From Verrucomicrobiia bacterium (GTDB taxonomy: Bacteria; Verrucomicrobiota; Verrucomicrobiia; JABWAM01): a stretch of 64,000 nt of DNA. Shown piece by piece: positions 36,532 through 45,119 of the stretch. The stretch covers positions 1 through 64,000 of the forward strand of contig JAQUAF010000025.1 in assembly GCA_028687435.1 (NCBI GenBank). The letters run 5' to 3'. The notes beneath the pieces are model-generated. The model did not search any database and had not been told where the DNA came from. It saw only the letters and a list, made by a program, of their open reading frames with translations. The translations under genes and the position numbers were made by a program. Positions within the stretch are counted from its first letter, which is position 1, and the number at the start of each line of letters is the position of its first letter.

Positions 36532-37362
36532 TCAGGGCGGTGGTTTCGGGATGGCCAAAACGCGAGTCAGACGGGCAACCTCCCCTTCGGACATCCCCAT
36601 ATGCCCAGCGGGTCCTTTTAGAAACACACCGTCCACCTGCAGCCAGGAATCATTAGGGATTTTTACATCGGCTTCTTTGGCAAAGGCGGAAGATCCACCG
36701 AGCCACAGCGAACGATCATCGGCAGTTCTATCCGAGCCGCCCCTGCCGGCTGAAAAACTGCTGCATTCGAACTCGCCATGGTAATATCCCGCCACCCGTA
36801 CCCTTTTCCCGTGATACTTGACCGGATTGATGAAGAGGCTGTTCAGTTTGACTTCGAGTGCGGGCTGCAAATCCCCCTCGGTTGTTTCCGTGGTGGTATT
36901 TCGTTTCGCCTTAGGGGCCACCTGATCCAGAAACGCAAGGATGAGCTTGTGAAGCTTTGCCCGCTTGGGGTTATCCATTCCGCAGGTCACCTGGTATTGC
37001 TGTCTTCCCAGATCGAGCCATCCCCAAGTGCCATCTCGCTTGTTCCCTCGTGAATCCAGTCCTTCCGGACCCAGTGCCTTAACGGCCCGGATGAGTTCGT
37101 TGTACTGATTGGGGGTTATGTTGCCGTTGAAATCTTCTTCGGTGTAGGAGAAGCTCGGTTGGGTGCACCCAGCAACCAGGTATTCCGTACGAAAGGACAG
37201 GCGAGGTGCAGATTTCGTCAGAAGATAAACGCTGACATCATGCCTGACTTCGTAGCAGAGATTTGTGGTCTTGATGATATCGCCCACGTAATACCGAAAG
37301 TCCGACTGGGCTCTGGCGTAGCAGACAAAAGTCACGAGCAAGGCGAGAATTAGAGATGGCAT
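36532..37362 (-). CDS. Secreted protein of unknown function
   Basis: A 276-residue product beginning with a good signal peptide, PSLILALLVTFVCYARA, with likely cleavage after ARA near residue 18. The mature part has no domain I recognise. Features are a central Tyr/Trp-rich stretch (YNELIRAVKALGPEGLDSRG, DGTWGWLDLGRQQYQVTCG) and a C-terminal beta-like region (VKYHGKRVRVAGYYHGEFECSS, then NDSWLQVDGVFLKG) resembling an OB-fold or lipocalin-like strand series. Cys residues occur in pairs, fitting disulfides outside the cytoplasm. It stands alone between the hsd island and GIY-YIG. Confidence 0.6.
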   Translation of the reverse strand: MPSLILALLVTFVCYARAQSDFRYYVGDIIKTTNLCYEVRHDVSVYLLTKSAPRLSFRTEYLVAGCTQPSFSYTEEDFNGNITPNQYNELIRAVKALGPEGLDSRGNKRDGTWGWLDLGRQQYQVTCGMDNPKRAKLHKLILAFLDQVAPKAKRNTTTETTEGDLQPALEVKLNSLFINPVKYHGKRVRVAGYYHGEFECSSFSAGRGGSDRTADDRSLWLGGSSAFAKEADVKIPNDSWLQVDGVFLKGPAGHMGMSEGEVARLTRVLAIPKPPP

Positions 37363-37625
37363 AAGAGATTGAGCTGGTTCAGAGACTTAGCGCTTTTCTG
37401 CCTTGTCGTTGGTGATGTGAATGGGATCTCCTGAAATGCGACCTTGTCCCGCCCCCTGTTGTTGGGGAATCGTTCCGTTCCCCAATCAGTAGCGGATTCA
37501 TGCCGAGCGGTCGAATCCAAAGTCGTCGCGCCATCAGCATGAAGTTGCTGCCAAAAATCGGCCGTTTGGCGGGGATGCGGCGTGGCTCCGTCGAGCTTGC
37601 CGTGCTCGTTCCCATTCGACTCTGC

Positions 37626-37919
37626 TCAGGATCTGCGGCAGGACAAGTGAGCTTTGGACAGTTCCTTAAGCAGGAAAAGATCACTGGAGATCAGCGCTTC
37701 TTTCTTCGCGCGCGACCACTTTTTTAGTTGGACTTCGCGTTGGCGGGCGGAGGCATAATCCCGAAACTCCTCAGAATAAACCAGTGTTCCTGTACCATGA
37801 ACTTTGGTAAACAAGGCGCCTTTTCCCTTATCGTGCGTTTCGAGCCGTTGGTCCAAGTCCCGGCTGATCCCGATGTATAGGCGGTTGTCTGAGGTCCGGA
37901 GGATGTAGAGGAAGTACAT
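37626..37919 (-). CDS. GIY-YIG domain protein
   Basis: A 97-residue UPF0213/YhbQ-like protein. The GIY-YIG core is clear: MYFLYILRTSDNRLYIGISRDLDQRL, in which Tyr-Ile-Leu and Tyr-Ile-Gly form the YIL...YIG variant. KVHGTGTLVYSEEFRDYASARQREVQLKKWSRAKKEALI follows, with the usual Arg and Glu. Such proteins are thought to nick DNA or aid repair. The last residues (AHLSCRRS) are read from the CACTTGTCCTGCCG repeat module, so the native end has been replaced by repeat sequence. The coding start abuts repeat sequence too. Confidence 0.8.
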   Translation of the reverse strand: MYFLYILRTSDNRLYIGISRDLDQRLETHDKGKGALFTKVHGTGTLVYSEEFRDYASARQREVQLKKWSRAKKEALISSDLFLLKELSKAHLSCRRS

Positions 37920-37959
37920 TCAGCTAGGCAAATGAGCCTGAACTGTGGGAAAAGTCAAA

Positions 37960-38110
37960 CCTCCCTGCCCCTCGACTTTGCTTCCTTCGACAGGGCTCAG
38001 GACCTGCGGCAGGGCACTCGACTCCGTCCTGATTCGAGCGGTTTCCTTGGAGGATTGTTTTGGATGGAGAGTGGCTTGCCACGAGCGGAGCCCGTAAGGG
38101 CGGAGTCGAG
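37960..38110. repeat. Repeat stretch flanking tRNA-Glu
   Basis: It contains CCTCGACTTTGCTTCCTTCG, ACAGGGCTCAGGACCTGCGG and CGGAGTCGAGTGGCGA. The palindromic pieces GGCACTCGACTCCG and CGGAGTCGAGTGGC flank the block, forming a long-range inverted repeat. The GCTCAGGACCTGCGGCAGG piece also recurs, diverged, at 37630-37648 in the GIY-YIG tail. Confidence 0.6.
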
Positions 38111-38185
38111 TGGCGACCCCAACGGGACTCGAACCCGTGCATCCACCGTGAAAGGGTGGTGTCCTAACCGCTAGACGATGGGGTC
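38111..38185 (-). tRNA. tRNA-Glu (UUC)
   Basis: A full cloverleaf is seen on the minus strand. The acceptor stem GACCCCA pairs with TGGGGTC, the anticodon stem is CCACC/GGTGG with loop CTTTCAC and anticodon TTC, and the T arm is ACGGG-TTCGAGT-CCCGT. The CCA end is encoded. It reads Glu GAA/GAG. Length with CCA is 75 bases. Confidence 0.95.
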
Positions 38186-38335
38186 CCAAGCGGACAGAAG
38201 GGGTGAAAGGTAAGAGGAAAAGGGAACGGATAGCAAGAGTTTTTGATTGTTTGGCGCGCGCATGCGAAGATTGTTTTGCAAGGCGGAGGAAGCCCTGCCG
38301 GGAAGCGGCGGCCTGACTCAACTCAGGCATTTGTG

Positions 38336-39466
38336 TCAAACTTTTTCCCGCAACCCCTGGCCGACTTCCTTCAGGAACTGGCGTTGATCGGAGAGGGTCG
38401 CGCTTTGGGCGGTGCGAACGTAGAAGCCGGAAGATGCCACTCCCAGTTGCAGCCGTTGTTCGAGGTCGCCTCCGAGCAAGCCGGCCAGCGCATAGCCCGC
38501 GTTAAAGTGATCGCCGGCGCCGGTGGAGATGAGGGGTCTTTCAATAAAGGGACCTTCCACCAAGGCCGAACCTTCCGCCGAGGCTGCGGCTGCGTAGGCG
38601 GTGGGGTGCACCACCACTCCCTGGATGCCGATGGTTTTACGGATGGTTTCCGCCATGTATCGGACCTGGTCGCGGTCGTTTCCCCGGGGTTTTTCCCCCA
38701 GGACTTCCATGATTTCCAAGGCTTCCTTTTGATTCAATCCCAGGGTGGTGTCGAACCATTGCGCAAACCGGCCGATGCACCCAAGCGCGGCGCGGATGTC
38801 GTCGGCCAGGCGGAACTCCGGATCGGCCAGATCGATGAAAAAAGACCGTGTTTTGCGGGAGAAACGGGGGCAAAAATCCTTCTGGATGCGATCCCAGATT
38901 TCAGTCATGTGCGGGGTGGACGCCCAGTTGTTGAGGGCCACCAGGTCGGCCTGGTCCAGCCATTCAAAAAATTGCCGGGCGCCGGCCGTTTTTTCGATGG
39001 TTTCCCAGTTGATGCGGTCGGCGGGTTCCTGTCGCGAAAGCATGATTTTGCCGTCGTTAAATTCGTAGGCGTCCGTGCAGCAGGATTCGCCGATGCTGAC
39101 CAGCTTGCAGATCTTTTCCATGGGCCTGAAAACGGGGTGGATTTCCGGGCTTCCCACCACCCCCATATAGATCAGCGGCAATCCATAATGCGCCAGGGCG
39201 TTGGCCATGATGGGGCCGTTGCCGCCGAGTTTGGTTTGTTGAACGTTAAGCTCGAACTTGGAGCTTTTGCCCGCAGCGGCCTGGATGCGATGTCCGAAAG
39301 CCTTGATGGTTTCAATGAAGGTGGCCGTGCCGTCTTTCTGTCTTTTGTCCACCACCCGGATGATTTGGTCCACATAACCATCAAATCCCACCAGACAGTG
39401 GGAGGCAGCCAGTTTGGGTTCGGCGTTTTCGAGGAGTTTAAGGGTTTTGTCGATGATGGGTTTCAT
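38336..39466 (-). CDS. PfkB-family carbohydrate kinase
   Basis: A 376-residue ribokinase-like enzyme. It has the N-terminal substrate region LVGFDGYVDQIIRVVD, a glycine-rich TKLGGNGPIMANALAHYG (equivalent to the GG motif), and the C-terminal anion-hole motif STGAGDHFNAGYALAGLLGG with the catalytic Asp. Length is above the usual 300-330. The substrate is unknown. A second PfkB kinase lies at 62.4-63.4 kb in the sugar cluster; this one has no such context. It is preceded by tRNA-Glu downstream and by short CTGAAGACTGAAGG repeats upstream (39478-39560). Confidence 0.88.
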   Translation of the reverse strand: MKPIIDKTLKLLENAEPKLAASHCLVGFDGYVDQIIRVVDKRQKDGTATFIETIKAFGHRIQAAAGKSSKFELNVQQTKLGGNGPIMANALAHYGLPLIYMGVVGSPEIHPVFRPMEKICKLVSIGESCCTDAYEFNDGKIMLSRQEPADRINWETIEKTAGARQFFEWLDQADLVALNNWASTPHMTEIWDRIQKDFCPRFSRKTRSFFIDLADPEFRLADDIRAALGCIGRFAQWFDTTLGLNQKEALEIMEVLGEKPRGNDRDQVRYMAETIRKTIGIQGVVVHPTAYAAAASAEGSALVEGPFIERPLISTGAGDHFNAGYALAGLLGGDLEQRLQLGVASSGFYVRTAQSATLSDQRQFLKEVGQGLREKV

Positions 39467-39588
39467 GGTTCAGATTAGACTGATGGTCTGAAGACTGAAG
39501 GTTGAAGGAAAAAGGGATTTTCGCAGCCGCGGGAATGACGGCAACGAGCATCATTCCTCCGCATCAGGCATCGGGCGATGCGTGTTGA

Positions 39589-40344
39589 TCAGCGGGTCTT
39601 TTTTCTTGTTTTCGCCGGGGGGGTGGCGGTGGAGGGAGGAGGGGCGGAGGGGGCGGGGTTTTCCGTTGGCGCGGAGATTCTGGCTGCCGCGGCTTTTTCC
39701 TGAAGCTTGAGCTGGCTGAGCCTTTCGCCTGCGTCGCGCACCCAGGCCGAGCCGGCGTGGGCTGTGACCAATTCCTCAAAAGCCTGCCGGGCTTCCCTGG
39801 TCTGGCCGTTTGCCTGCATGAGCCGGGCGGCGTTGTAGAGGGCTTGGGCAGCCTGGAAGGATTTGGGGTAATCCTTTGCCACTTTTTGATAGGCGGCGAT
39901 GGCTTCCGCCAGTTTGCCTTGGGATTCGAGAATGAGCGCCATGCCGGCGGCTGCGGAAGGCGTCAGCATGGATTCGGGGTGTTGTCCGATCAGGGCGGAG
40001 TAGGCTGTCCGGGCCTTGTCCCAATCCTGCTGCTGGGTCCGGATTTCCCCGGCCCGCAGCCATGCGGTTGCGGCGGCGGTTGTGCCGGCGTATTCGCGCG
40101 CCACATTTTCATAATCCTGGGGTGTTCGCGCCCTTGCCAGTTGCATTTTCGCATCATGGCGCCGCTGTGTTTCCTGCATGTGCAGGAAAAGGGCTCCCGC
40201 CGCGACGATGATGAGAGTCAGGACCGCGAAAGTGATGATCGCCCGGTTGCGGACAAGAAAGGCATAAATGGTTTCAAAGGAAACTTCCCGTTCATTGGGA
40301 AGCAGTTCGGGTGAGGATGGGGAGGGGATGGGTTGGTTGGCCAT
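39589..40344 (-). CDS. TPR-containing membrane-anchored protein
   Basis: A 251-residue protein. Residues about 30-55 form one membrane helix (NRAIITFAVLTLIIVAAGALFLHM), followed by tetratricopeptide-like repeats. These read YENVAREYAGTTAAATAWLRAGEIRTQQQDWDKARTAYSALI, AGMALILESQGKLAEAIAAYQKVAKDYP and ALYNAARLMQANGQTREARQAFEELV. It resembles YfgM/DUF2659-type periplasmic TPR proteins that help outer-membrane protein folding. The C-terminus is Pro/Ala/Lys-rich (APSAPPPSTATPP). The preceding gene ends 6 bp upstream, so the two form an operon. Confidence 0.83.
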   Translation of the reverse strand: MANQPIPSPSSPELLPNEREVSFETIYAFLVRNRAIITFAVLTLIIVAAGALFLHMQETQRRHDAKMQLARARTPQDYENVAREYAGTTAAATAWLRAGEIRTQQQDWDKARTAYSALIGQHPESMLTPSAAAGMALILESQGKLAEAIAAYQKVAKDYPKSFQAAQALYNAARLMQANGQTREARQAFEELVTAHAGSAWVRDAGERLSQLKLQEKAAAARISAPTENPAPSAPPPSTATPPAKTRKKTR

Positions 40345-40350
40345 AAAGAA

Positions 40351-41169
40351 TCAGTTTGTTTTCGGTTCCTTCATAGTGATGTGCCAGAGCGCCAGCAAAA
40401 CCACCAGCCCAAAAATTGCCGCCAAGGCGATATTGGCCAGGATTTCCTCCCGGGTCCAGGTGCTGGTTGCCGCCAGGGATTCCTTTGCCGACGCAACCCC
40501 CGCCTCGCGTATTTCCTGTTTTTTGGCATTGATGACCGCCTCCCGGGCGCGTTGTTCCTCCAGTTCCTTTTCGCCCTCTGCCAGGAGTTTTTCGCCTTCT
40601 GCGATGTTCTTTTTGGCGGTATCCGCCGCCGCCGCATCGGCTGTGCTGTCGATGCGTCGTTGTCCCAGCATGGTTTTGCCGTTTTCGATCAGCTTTCGTC
40701 CGCGCTCCACCTTTTCCCCGGGTGTCATGGCATCGCCGGGGGGGGGCTCAACTTTGGAGGCCGTCTGTTCGACCTTGGTTTGTTGTTGTGAGGCAAGGGC
40801 TTCCTTGACGGCCGCCCATTCGATTTTTGCCTGCGAGTTGGAGGATGGTTCCCTGGCGGCGCTTTGCTCAAAGAGAATGGCGGCCGCCTGAAGGTTGTTT
40901 TCCGAGCGCGCCAGGGTTCCGGCCTTGAACAGCGTGTCCACTTCGCGCGACGTGTTGAACCAGAGCAATTGATCCTTTTTGTGTTCCACCGCCCCATATT
41001 CCGATTGGAGAGAAACTCCGGACGGGTTTTCCAAAAGGTTTCCCACTTCGGCCTGCCCGGTTTTGGTCACCAGCGCGCCGGCATGGGCATTGGGGGGGGA
41101 TGACGCCGACAGCAGCGCGGCAATCATTATCAAGAACAACTTGCAGCCAGACGAACAATGGGGAATCAT
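40351..41169 (-). CDS. Secreted membrane-tailed protein of unknown function
   Basis: A 272-residue protein with an N-terminal signal peptide (LFLIMIAALLSASSPPNAHA) and a C-terminal membrane helix (ILANIALAAIFGLVVLLALW). The region between starts with a beta-like stretch (ALVTKTGQAEVGNLLENPSGVSLQSEYG), possibly a small SH3-like or SIMPL-type unit, then a long helical coiled segment (AAADTAKKNIAEGEKLLAEGEKELEEQRAREAVINAK). I cannot name the family. The membrane-tail topology and operon with the TPR protein suggest a shared envelope role. Confidence 0.65.
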   Translation of the reverse strand: MIPHCSSGCKLFLIMIAALLSASSPPNAHAGALVTKTGQAEVGNLLENPSGVSLQSEYGAVEHKKDQLLWFNTSREVDTLFKAGTLARSENNLQAAAILFEQSAAREPSSNSQAKIEWAAVKEALASQQQTKVEQTASKVEPPPGDAMTPGEKVERGRKLIENGKTMLGQRRIDSTADAAAADTAKKNIAEGEKLLAEGEKELEEQRAREAVINAKKQEIREAGVASAKESLAATSTWTREEILANIALAAIFGLVVLLALWHITMKEPKTN

Positions 41170-41199
41170 ACGTGGAAACTCTTACCCACTCATATCCCG

Positions 41200-42030
41200 A
41201 TGACAAGCCGGAATTCATCTTTAAAAAAAGCCGTTGTCCTGGCCGCGGGACGCGGCACGCGCATGGGCAGCCTCACCGGAGACCTGCCAAAACCCATGAT
41301 TCCCGTTGCGGGACAACCGATCCTTGAGCGGATTGTAGGCGCTTTGCGGGAGGCAGGCATCCGCCAGTTTTTGCTGGTGACCGGTTATCGGGCCGAAGTC
41401 ATCGAATCCCATTTTGGAGATGGCGCCCGCTGGGGAGTGGAGATTTCCTATTTCCGGCAGACTGTGCAGGACGGAACGGGGCGTGCGGTGCATCTTGCCC
41501 GTGAATTTGCGGGGAACGATTCCTTTCTGCTGGCTTGCGGCGACATCCTGGTGGCTTCATCCACCTATCAGCGTTTGGCCGGACAATGGGCTTCCGCTGA
41601 TTGGGATGCCATTTTGACCGTTAAAATCGGGGAGGACCTGAAACATGGCGGATTGCTTGTTTTTGACCGTGATTTCTTTTTGCAGGAGCTGGCCGAAAAG
41701 CCGAATGACGCCGAAATCCATGCTTTGAAACGGCGGTTTGGCGACATCAAGCCCTGGTACAATGCCGCAGTTTATGTTTTTAAACCCGGGATTTTCGACT
41801 ATACAGCCCGCCTGCGGACGTCTCCCCGCGGCGAATATGAGTTGACGGAAGCCCTCCGCCAGATGGCGCATGACGGGTTGCGGCTCAAGGGACAGGTGAT
41901 CGAGGATTTGTGGATTGACGTTCGCGATCCCGCCGCCTTGGAACACGCCAACCGGCTTTTAGGAGCCAATCACACGCCAACCGGCTCCTTAGCCGCCAAT
42001 CGAAACAGTTGCTGCGACAAACAGTTGTGA
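41200..42030 (+). CDS. Sugar-phosphate nucleotidyltransferase
   Basis: A 276-residue Rossmann-fold enzyme with AVVLAAGRGTRMGSLTGDLPKPMIPVAGQPIL, the pyrophosphorylase signature, and VTGYRAEVIESHFGDG and LLACGDILVAS (the metal-binding Asp of GD). It joins a sugar phosphate to NTP. The start at MTSRNSSLKKA is chosen because it leads directly into the motif. The C-terminus is odd: two related 27-30-base units (HANRLLGAN and HTPTGSLAAN), read in different frames, lie in tandem just before the stop, showing a small duplication. It precedes the GT9 gene, both likely in cell-surface sugar synthesis. Confidence 0.88.
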   Translation: MTSRNSSLKKAVVLAAGRGTRMGSLTGDLPKPMIPVAGQPILERIVGALREAGIRQFLLVTGYRAEVIESHFGDGARWGVEISYFRQTVQDGTGRAVHLAREFAGNDSFLLACGDILVASSTYQRLAGQWASADWDAILTVKIGEDLKHGGLLVFDRDFFLQELAEKPNDAEIHALKRRFGDIKPWYNAAVYVFKPGIFDYTARLRTSPRGEYELTEALRQMAHDGLRLKGQVIEDLWIDVRDPAALEHANRLLGANHTPTGSLAANRNSCCDKQL

Positions 42031-42084
42031 AAAAACATCCCGCCATTCATCGTGCCATCTGTTCCTGACAGTCGCAGCCCAAAT

Positions 42085-42390
42085 GTTCAATGTTCAGGAA
42101 TTTCAAAGTTTTCGGATGGAAATGAGATTTCACCGTCTCTGGATTCCCGCATCCGCGGGAATGACGGAGGGGAGTATGCCCATTTCACCATTGTCATTCC
42201 CTCGAAAGCGGGAATCCAGTTGGCTTTGCGTCGTGCGCTTGTCTCGCCAGCTTGTGACGCCGAAGCTTTGGCGAAGGCGCAAGCTCGCAGAGCGAAGGCG
42301 GATCGAGCATCGAGCACTTGTCTCGCCGAAGCGCTTGGGCGAAGGCGGATCAAGCTGCCGCGCTCCGGCGCGGCTTAATTCATGGAATTT
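42085..42390. repeat. Compound intergenic repeat (copy E); gap 42031-42507
   Basis: The gap has no gene. It holds TTCAATGTTCAGGAATTTCAA, the ATTCCCGC / GCGGGAAT hairpin (42144-42215), two CTTGTCTCGCC-type modules with GAAGCTTTGGCGAAGGCG and GAAGCGCTTGGGCGAAGGCG, GCATCGAGC repeats, and the closing GCGGCTTAATTCA at 42369-42381. Modules appear in the same order as in copies A and C. Confidence 0.85.
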
Positions 42391-42507
42391 CAAGGTTTTT
42401 GGATGAAAACGAAGTTGCGATTGATTTTTTGACAGGATTAACAGAATTGACAGGAAGTTGGGCAGCGTCGAGCATCGAGCTGTTCCGCCCGGGGCGGGAC
42501 TTGATTT

Positions 42508-43596
42508 ATGATTTCCCCATTTTTACGTGAGAAGGCGCTGCAAATGGCGTATGGGAAACCCCGTCCGCCCGGGGGGGCGTTTTCCCCGGACAAGGTTCGG
42601 AAGGTTTTATTGATCCGGCGCAACGGCATTGGGGACATGATTTGCGCCCTGCCGTTGATCCGCAATATTCGCGCCGCCTGGCCTGGAGTGAAGCTGGATG
42701 TTCTGGCCAGCGACAAGAATGCCTGCGTTCTTGACCGGCTGGGGGTGGCGGACCATGTGCATGTTTATTGGCGGGGGAAGGGGGTTTTCAGGAATCATTA
42801 TTTCAACCTGCCGAGAATCGTCGGTCCGATTCGTGAGCAGGGCTATGATTTGCTGGTTGCAATCAAGGGGGGATTTTCCCCCCTGCTGGGGGTGGTTTCC
42901 TATGCCACACAGATTCCCTGGAGACTGGGGTATGTGCCCAGCCACGGACATCCGATGGATTTCTGTTTCAACTTGAGAGTCGAACTGCCGGATGAGCGCG
43001 AGCATCAGGTGGAAAGCTGCCTGCGTTTTCTGGATCCGCTGGGCATTGCCCGGCGTTCCTGTGATTTGAGCATCCGCCTGGATGGAGAGCATGAAGCGTA
43101 TGCCGCCCGAACCTTGGGGCGCGCCGGTTTGCGTCCCGGGGGGTTTGTCTTGTTCAACGGATCCGCCCGGCGTCCTGAATCGCGTTGGACCTCGGGCGCC
43201 ATCCAGGAAACCGCCAGGGAACTGGAGCGGCGGCATCGACTGCCCATGCTGCTTTGCGGGGTGCCGGAGGATCGGGGCTTTTTCCGCGAGGTGCAGCGTC
43301 ATGCCGGGCGTTCCATCCGGGCCCTGGTTGAGCCGCCTTCGATTCATCATTTTGCGGCCCTGGTGGCGCGTTCGCATTTTCTGATGTGCGGCGATGGAGG
43401 GCCCATGCATGTGGCGGCGGCCGTGGGGAAACCGGTATTTGTGCTTTTCAGCGCCACGGACCCCAGGATTTGGCGCCCTTATGGCGTGCCCTTCGCATGG
43501 GTTCAAAAGGGCCGTCTGGTTGCCGACCTTGCCGCAGGGGAGGCGCTGGCAAGGATTGACGAATGGTTGTCCGGGTTGCCCCCCTCATCCGCATAA
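42508..43596 (+). CDS. Glycosyltransferase family 9 (heptosyltransferase-like)
   Basis: A 362-residue GT-B enzyme of the heptosyltransferase family. The N-terminal domain has KVLLIRRNGIGDMICALPLIRNIRAAWPG. The C-terminal domain has GFVLFNGSARRPESRWTSGAIQETARELERRH, then SHFLMCGDGGPMHVAAAVGKPVFVLFSATDPRIW, the conserved donor-site Asp-Gly-Gly-Pro-H motif. It should transfer a heptose-like sugar to lipopolysaccharide or another surface glycan. It starts near the gap with the repeats; the next gene follows after 40 bp on the same strand. Confidence 0.93.
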   Translation: MISPFLREKALQMAYGKPRPPGGAFSPDKVRKVLLIRRNGIGDMICALPLIRNIRAAWPGVKLDVLASDKNACVLDRLGVADHVHVYWRGKGVFRNHYFNLPRIVGPIREQGYDLLVAIKGGFSPLLGVVSYATQIPWRLGYVPSHGHPMDFCFNLRVELPDEREHQVESCLRFLDPLGIARRSCDLSIRLDGEHEAYAARTLGRAGLRPGGFVLFNGSARRPESRWTSGAIQETARELERRHRLPMLLCGVPEDRGFFREVQRHAGRSIRALVEPPSIHHFAALVARSHFLMCGDGGPMHVAAAVGKPVFVLFSATDPRIWRPYGVPFAWVQKGRLVADLAAGEALARIDEWLSGLPPSSA

Positions 43597-43636
43597 TCTC
43601 ACCATTTGCTTTGCCTGCCGCGTTTTTTTTGGTAAT

Positions 43637-45040
43637 ATGGCTTTTCGTATGGAGCTAACACCCTCATCTGCCGTTCCATATCTTGTTTTGGTGGTGGACG
43701 ACGATCCTGTCGTCACCGGTCTGCTTGTTGAGGATCTGCCCGCGCATGGTTTCGAGGTTTTGTCCTGCGGCGCCTGCCAGGAGGCGGCCAGGCTGCTGGA
43801 ATCCAAACCGGTGCGCGCCGTTTTGCTGGATTACAACCTGCCGGATGGAAGCGGCGCGGATTTTTTCCGGAAAATGCGCGAAAAACATGCTCATATTCCC
43901 GTGATTTTCATCACCAGCTTTCCCGATGTCCAGCAGGCGGTGGGATTGATGAAGGAGGGGGCCGCGGATTATTTCATCAAGCCATTTGTCGTGACGGAAG
44001 TCGCGCGGCGGCTTGGGCAGTTGATTGAAACGCATCGGTTGCATGCGGAAACCGTTCGTCAGACGCAACGTCCCTTTGTGTCCGGAGCGGGGCATGAATT
44101 GGTGGGTGGATCGGCGGCCATGGAAAAGGTGCGGCAGATTGTGATGGATGTGGCGAAGGCCCCTCAAACGCCGGTTTTGATCAATGGCGAGACCGGCACG
44201 GGCAAGGAGGTGGTGGCCTGGTTGATTCATCAAAACACCTGGGGCGACACCCAGCCATGGGTGGAGGTGGATTGCGCCACCATTCCCAAGCCCCTTTTTG
44301 AGAGCGAACTTTTCGGACATGAAAAGGGGGCTTTTACCGGGGCGGACCGGGTCAAGGAAGGATTGTTGGAATTGTGCAAGGAAGGAACGGTTTTTTTTGA
44401 TGAAATTGGAGAGTTGGACATCGATGTGCAGTCCCGCCTGCTGCGGGTTTTGGAAACCCACCAGTTCCGCCGGGTTGGCGGCACGAAAGCGCTTTCTTTT
44501 GGAGCCCGGGTGATTGCCGCCACAAACCGGAATCTGGAGGAATTATTGCAGACAGGAAAATTCCGTTCCGACCTGTATTTCCGGCTGGCGGTTTACAAGA
44601 TTCAACTGCCGGCGCTCCGTCATCATCGCGAGGATATTGGGGCGATTGCCGGGTATTTTTTGAAGGATGCCTGTGTCCGCCATGGCAAACCGGGAAGGCG
44701 GCTGGCGCCATCGTTTTTCAAGAAATTGGAAACCCATTCATTCCCGGGCAACGTGCGTGAGTTGCGCAATCTTGTCGAACAGGCGGTGATCCAGGGGGTT
44801 GGCGAAGAGGTTGATTTTCAAGGGCCGCTGGTCCAGATGCCAGGCAAGTCGGCGTCGTCGATCATTCCGCCCCCGGCCCCCTCGGCATCCGGCGCGAAAA
44901 CCCTTTCCGAGCATGAGAGGCAGGTCATTGAGGCGGCTTTGCAGAAGCAGGGCGGCAATCGCGCGGCGGCTGCGCGGCAGCTGGGCATTTCACGACCGGC
45001 TTTACTGCGGCGCCTGATGAAACTCAAGGGGGAAACCTAA
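43637..45040 (+). CDS. Sigma-54-dependent response regulator (NtrC family)
   Basis: A 467-residue NtrC-type activator. The receiver domain (about 10-130) has LVVDDDPVV, the phosphoacceptor Asp in AVLLDYNLPDG and the Lys in YFIKPF. The AAA+ domain (about 155-390) has Walker A GETGTGKEVV, the sigma-54-contacting loop GAFTGA, FFDEIGELD and RVIAATNR. The C-terminal Fis-type helix-turn-helix (EAALQKQGGNRAAAARQLGISRPALLRRL) binds DNA. The Met at 43637 was chosen; 43649 is equally possible. The adjacent CHASE2 kinase (46-48 kb) is the natural partner. It likely acts on the sigma-54 promoter found before the pilin genes. Confidence 0.93.
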   Translation: MAFRMELTPSSAVPYLVLVVDDDPVVTGLLVEDLPAHGFEVLSCGACQEAARLLESKPVRAVLLDYNLPDGSGADFFRKMREKHAHIPVIFITSFPDVQQAVGLMKEGAADYFIKPFVVTEVARRLGQLIETHRLHAETVRQTQRPFVSGAGHELVGGSAAMEKVRQIVMDVAKAPQTPVLINGETGTGKEVVAWLIHQNTWGDTQPWVEVDCATIPKPLFESELFGHEKGAFTGADRVKEGLLELCKEGTVFFDEIGELDIDVQSRLLRVLETHQFRRVGGTKALSFGARVIAATNRNLEELLQTGKFRSDLYFRLAVYKIQLPALRHHREDIGAIAGYFLKDACVRHGKPGRRLAPSFFKKLETHSFPGNVRELRNLVEQAVIQGVGEEVDFQGPLVQMPGKSASSIIPPPAPSASGAKTLSEHERQVIEAALQKQGGNRAAAARQLGISRPALLRRLMKLKGET

Positions 45041-45119
45041 ATCCTCCGCGACGCAATGGCGGGCGCCTTTTGCATCGCGTATCAAATGCCGGGCTCCGGT
45101 TCGGACGGAATTTGCCGGA

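Noticed and set aside
38111..38185. tRNA-Glu as an attachment site of the 25-36 kb island.
   Set aside because: No integrase gene or duplicated tRNA end was found in the island; shared repeat edges are not enough.
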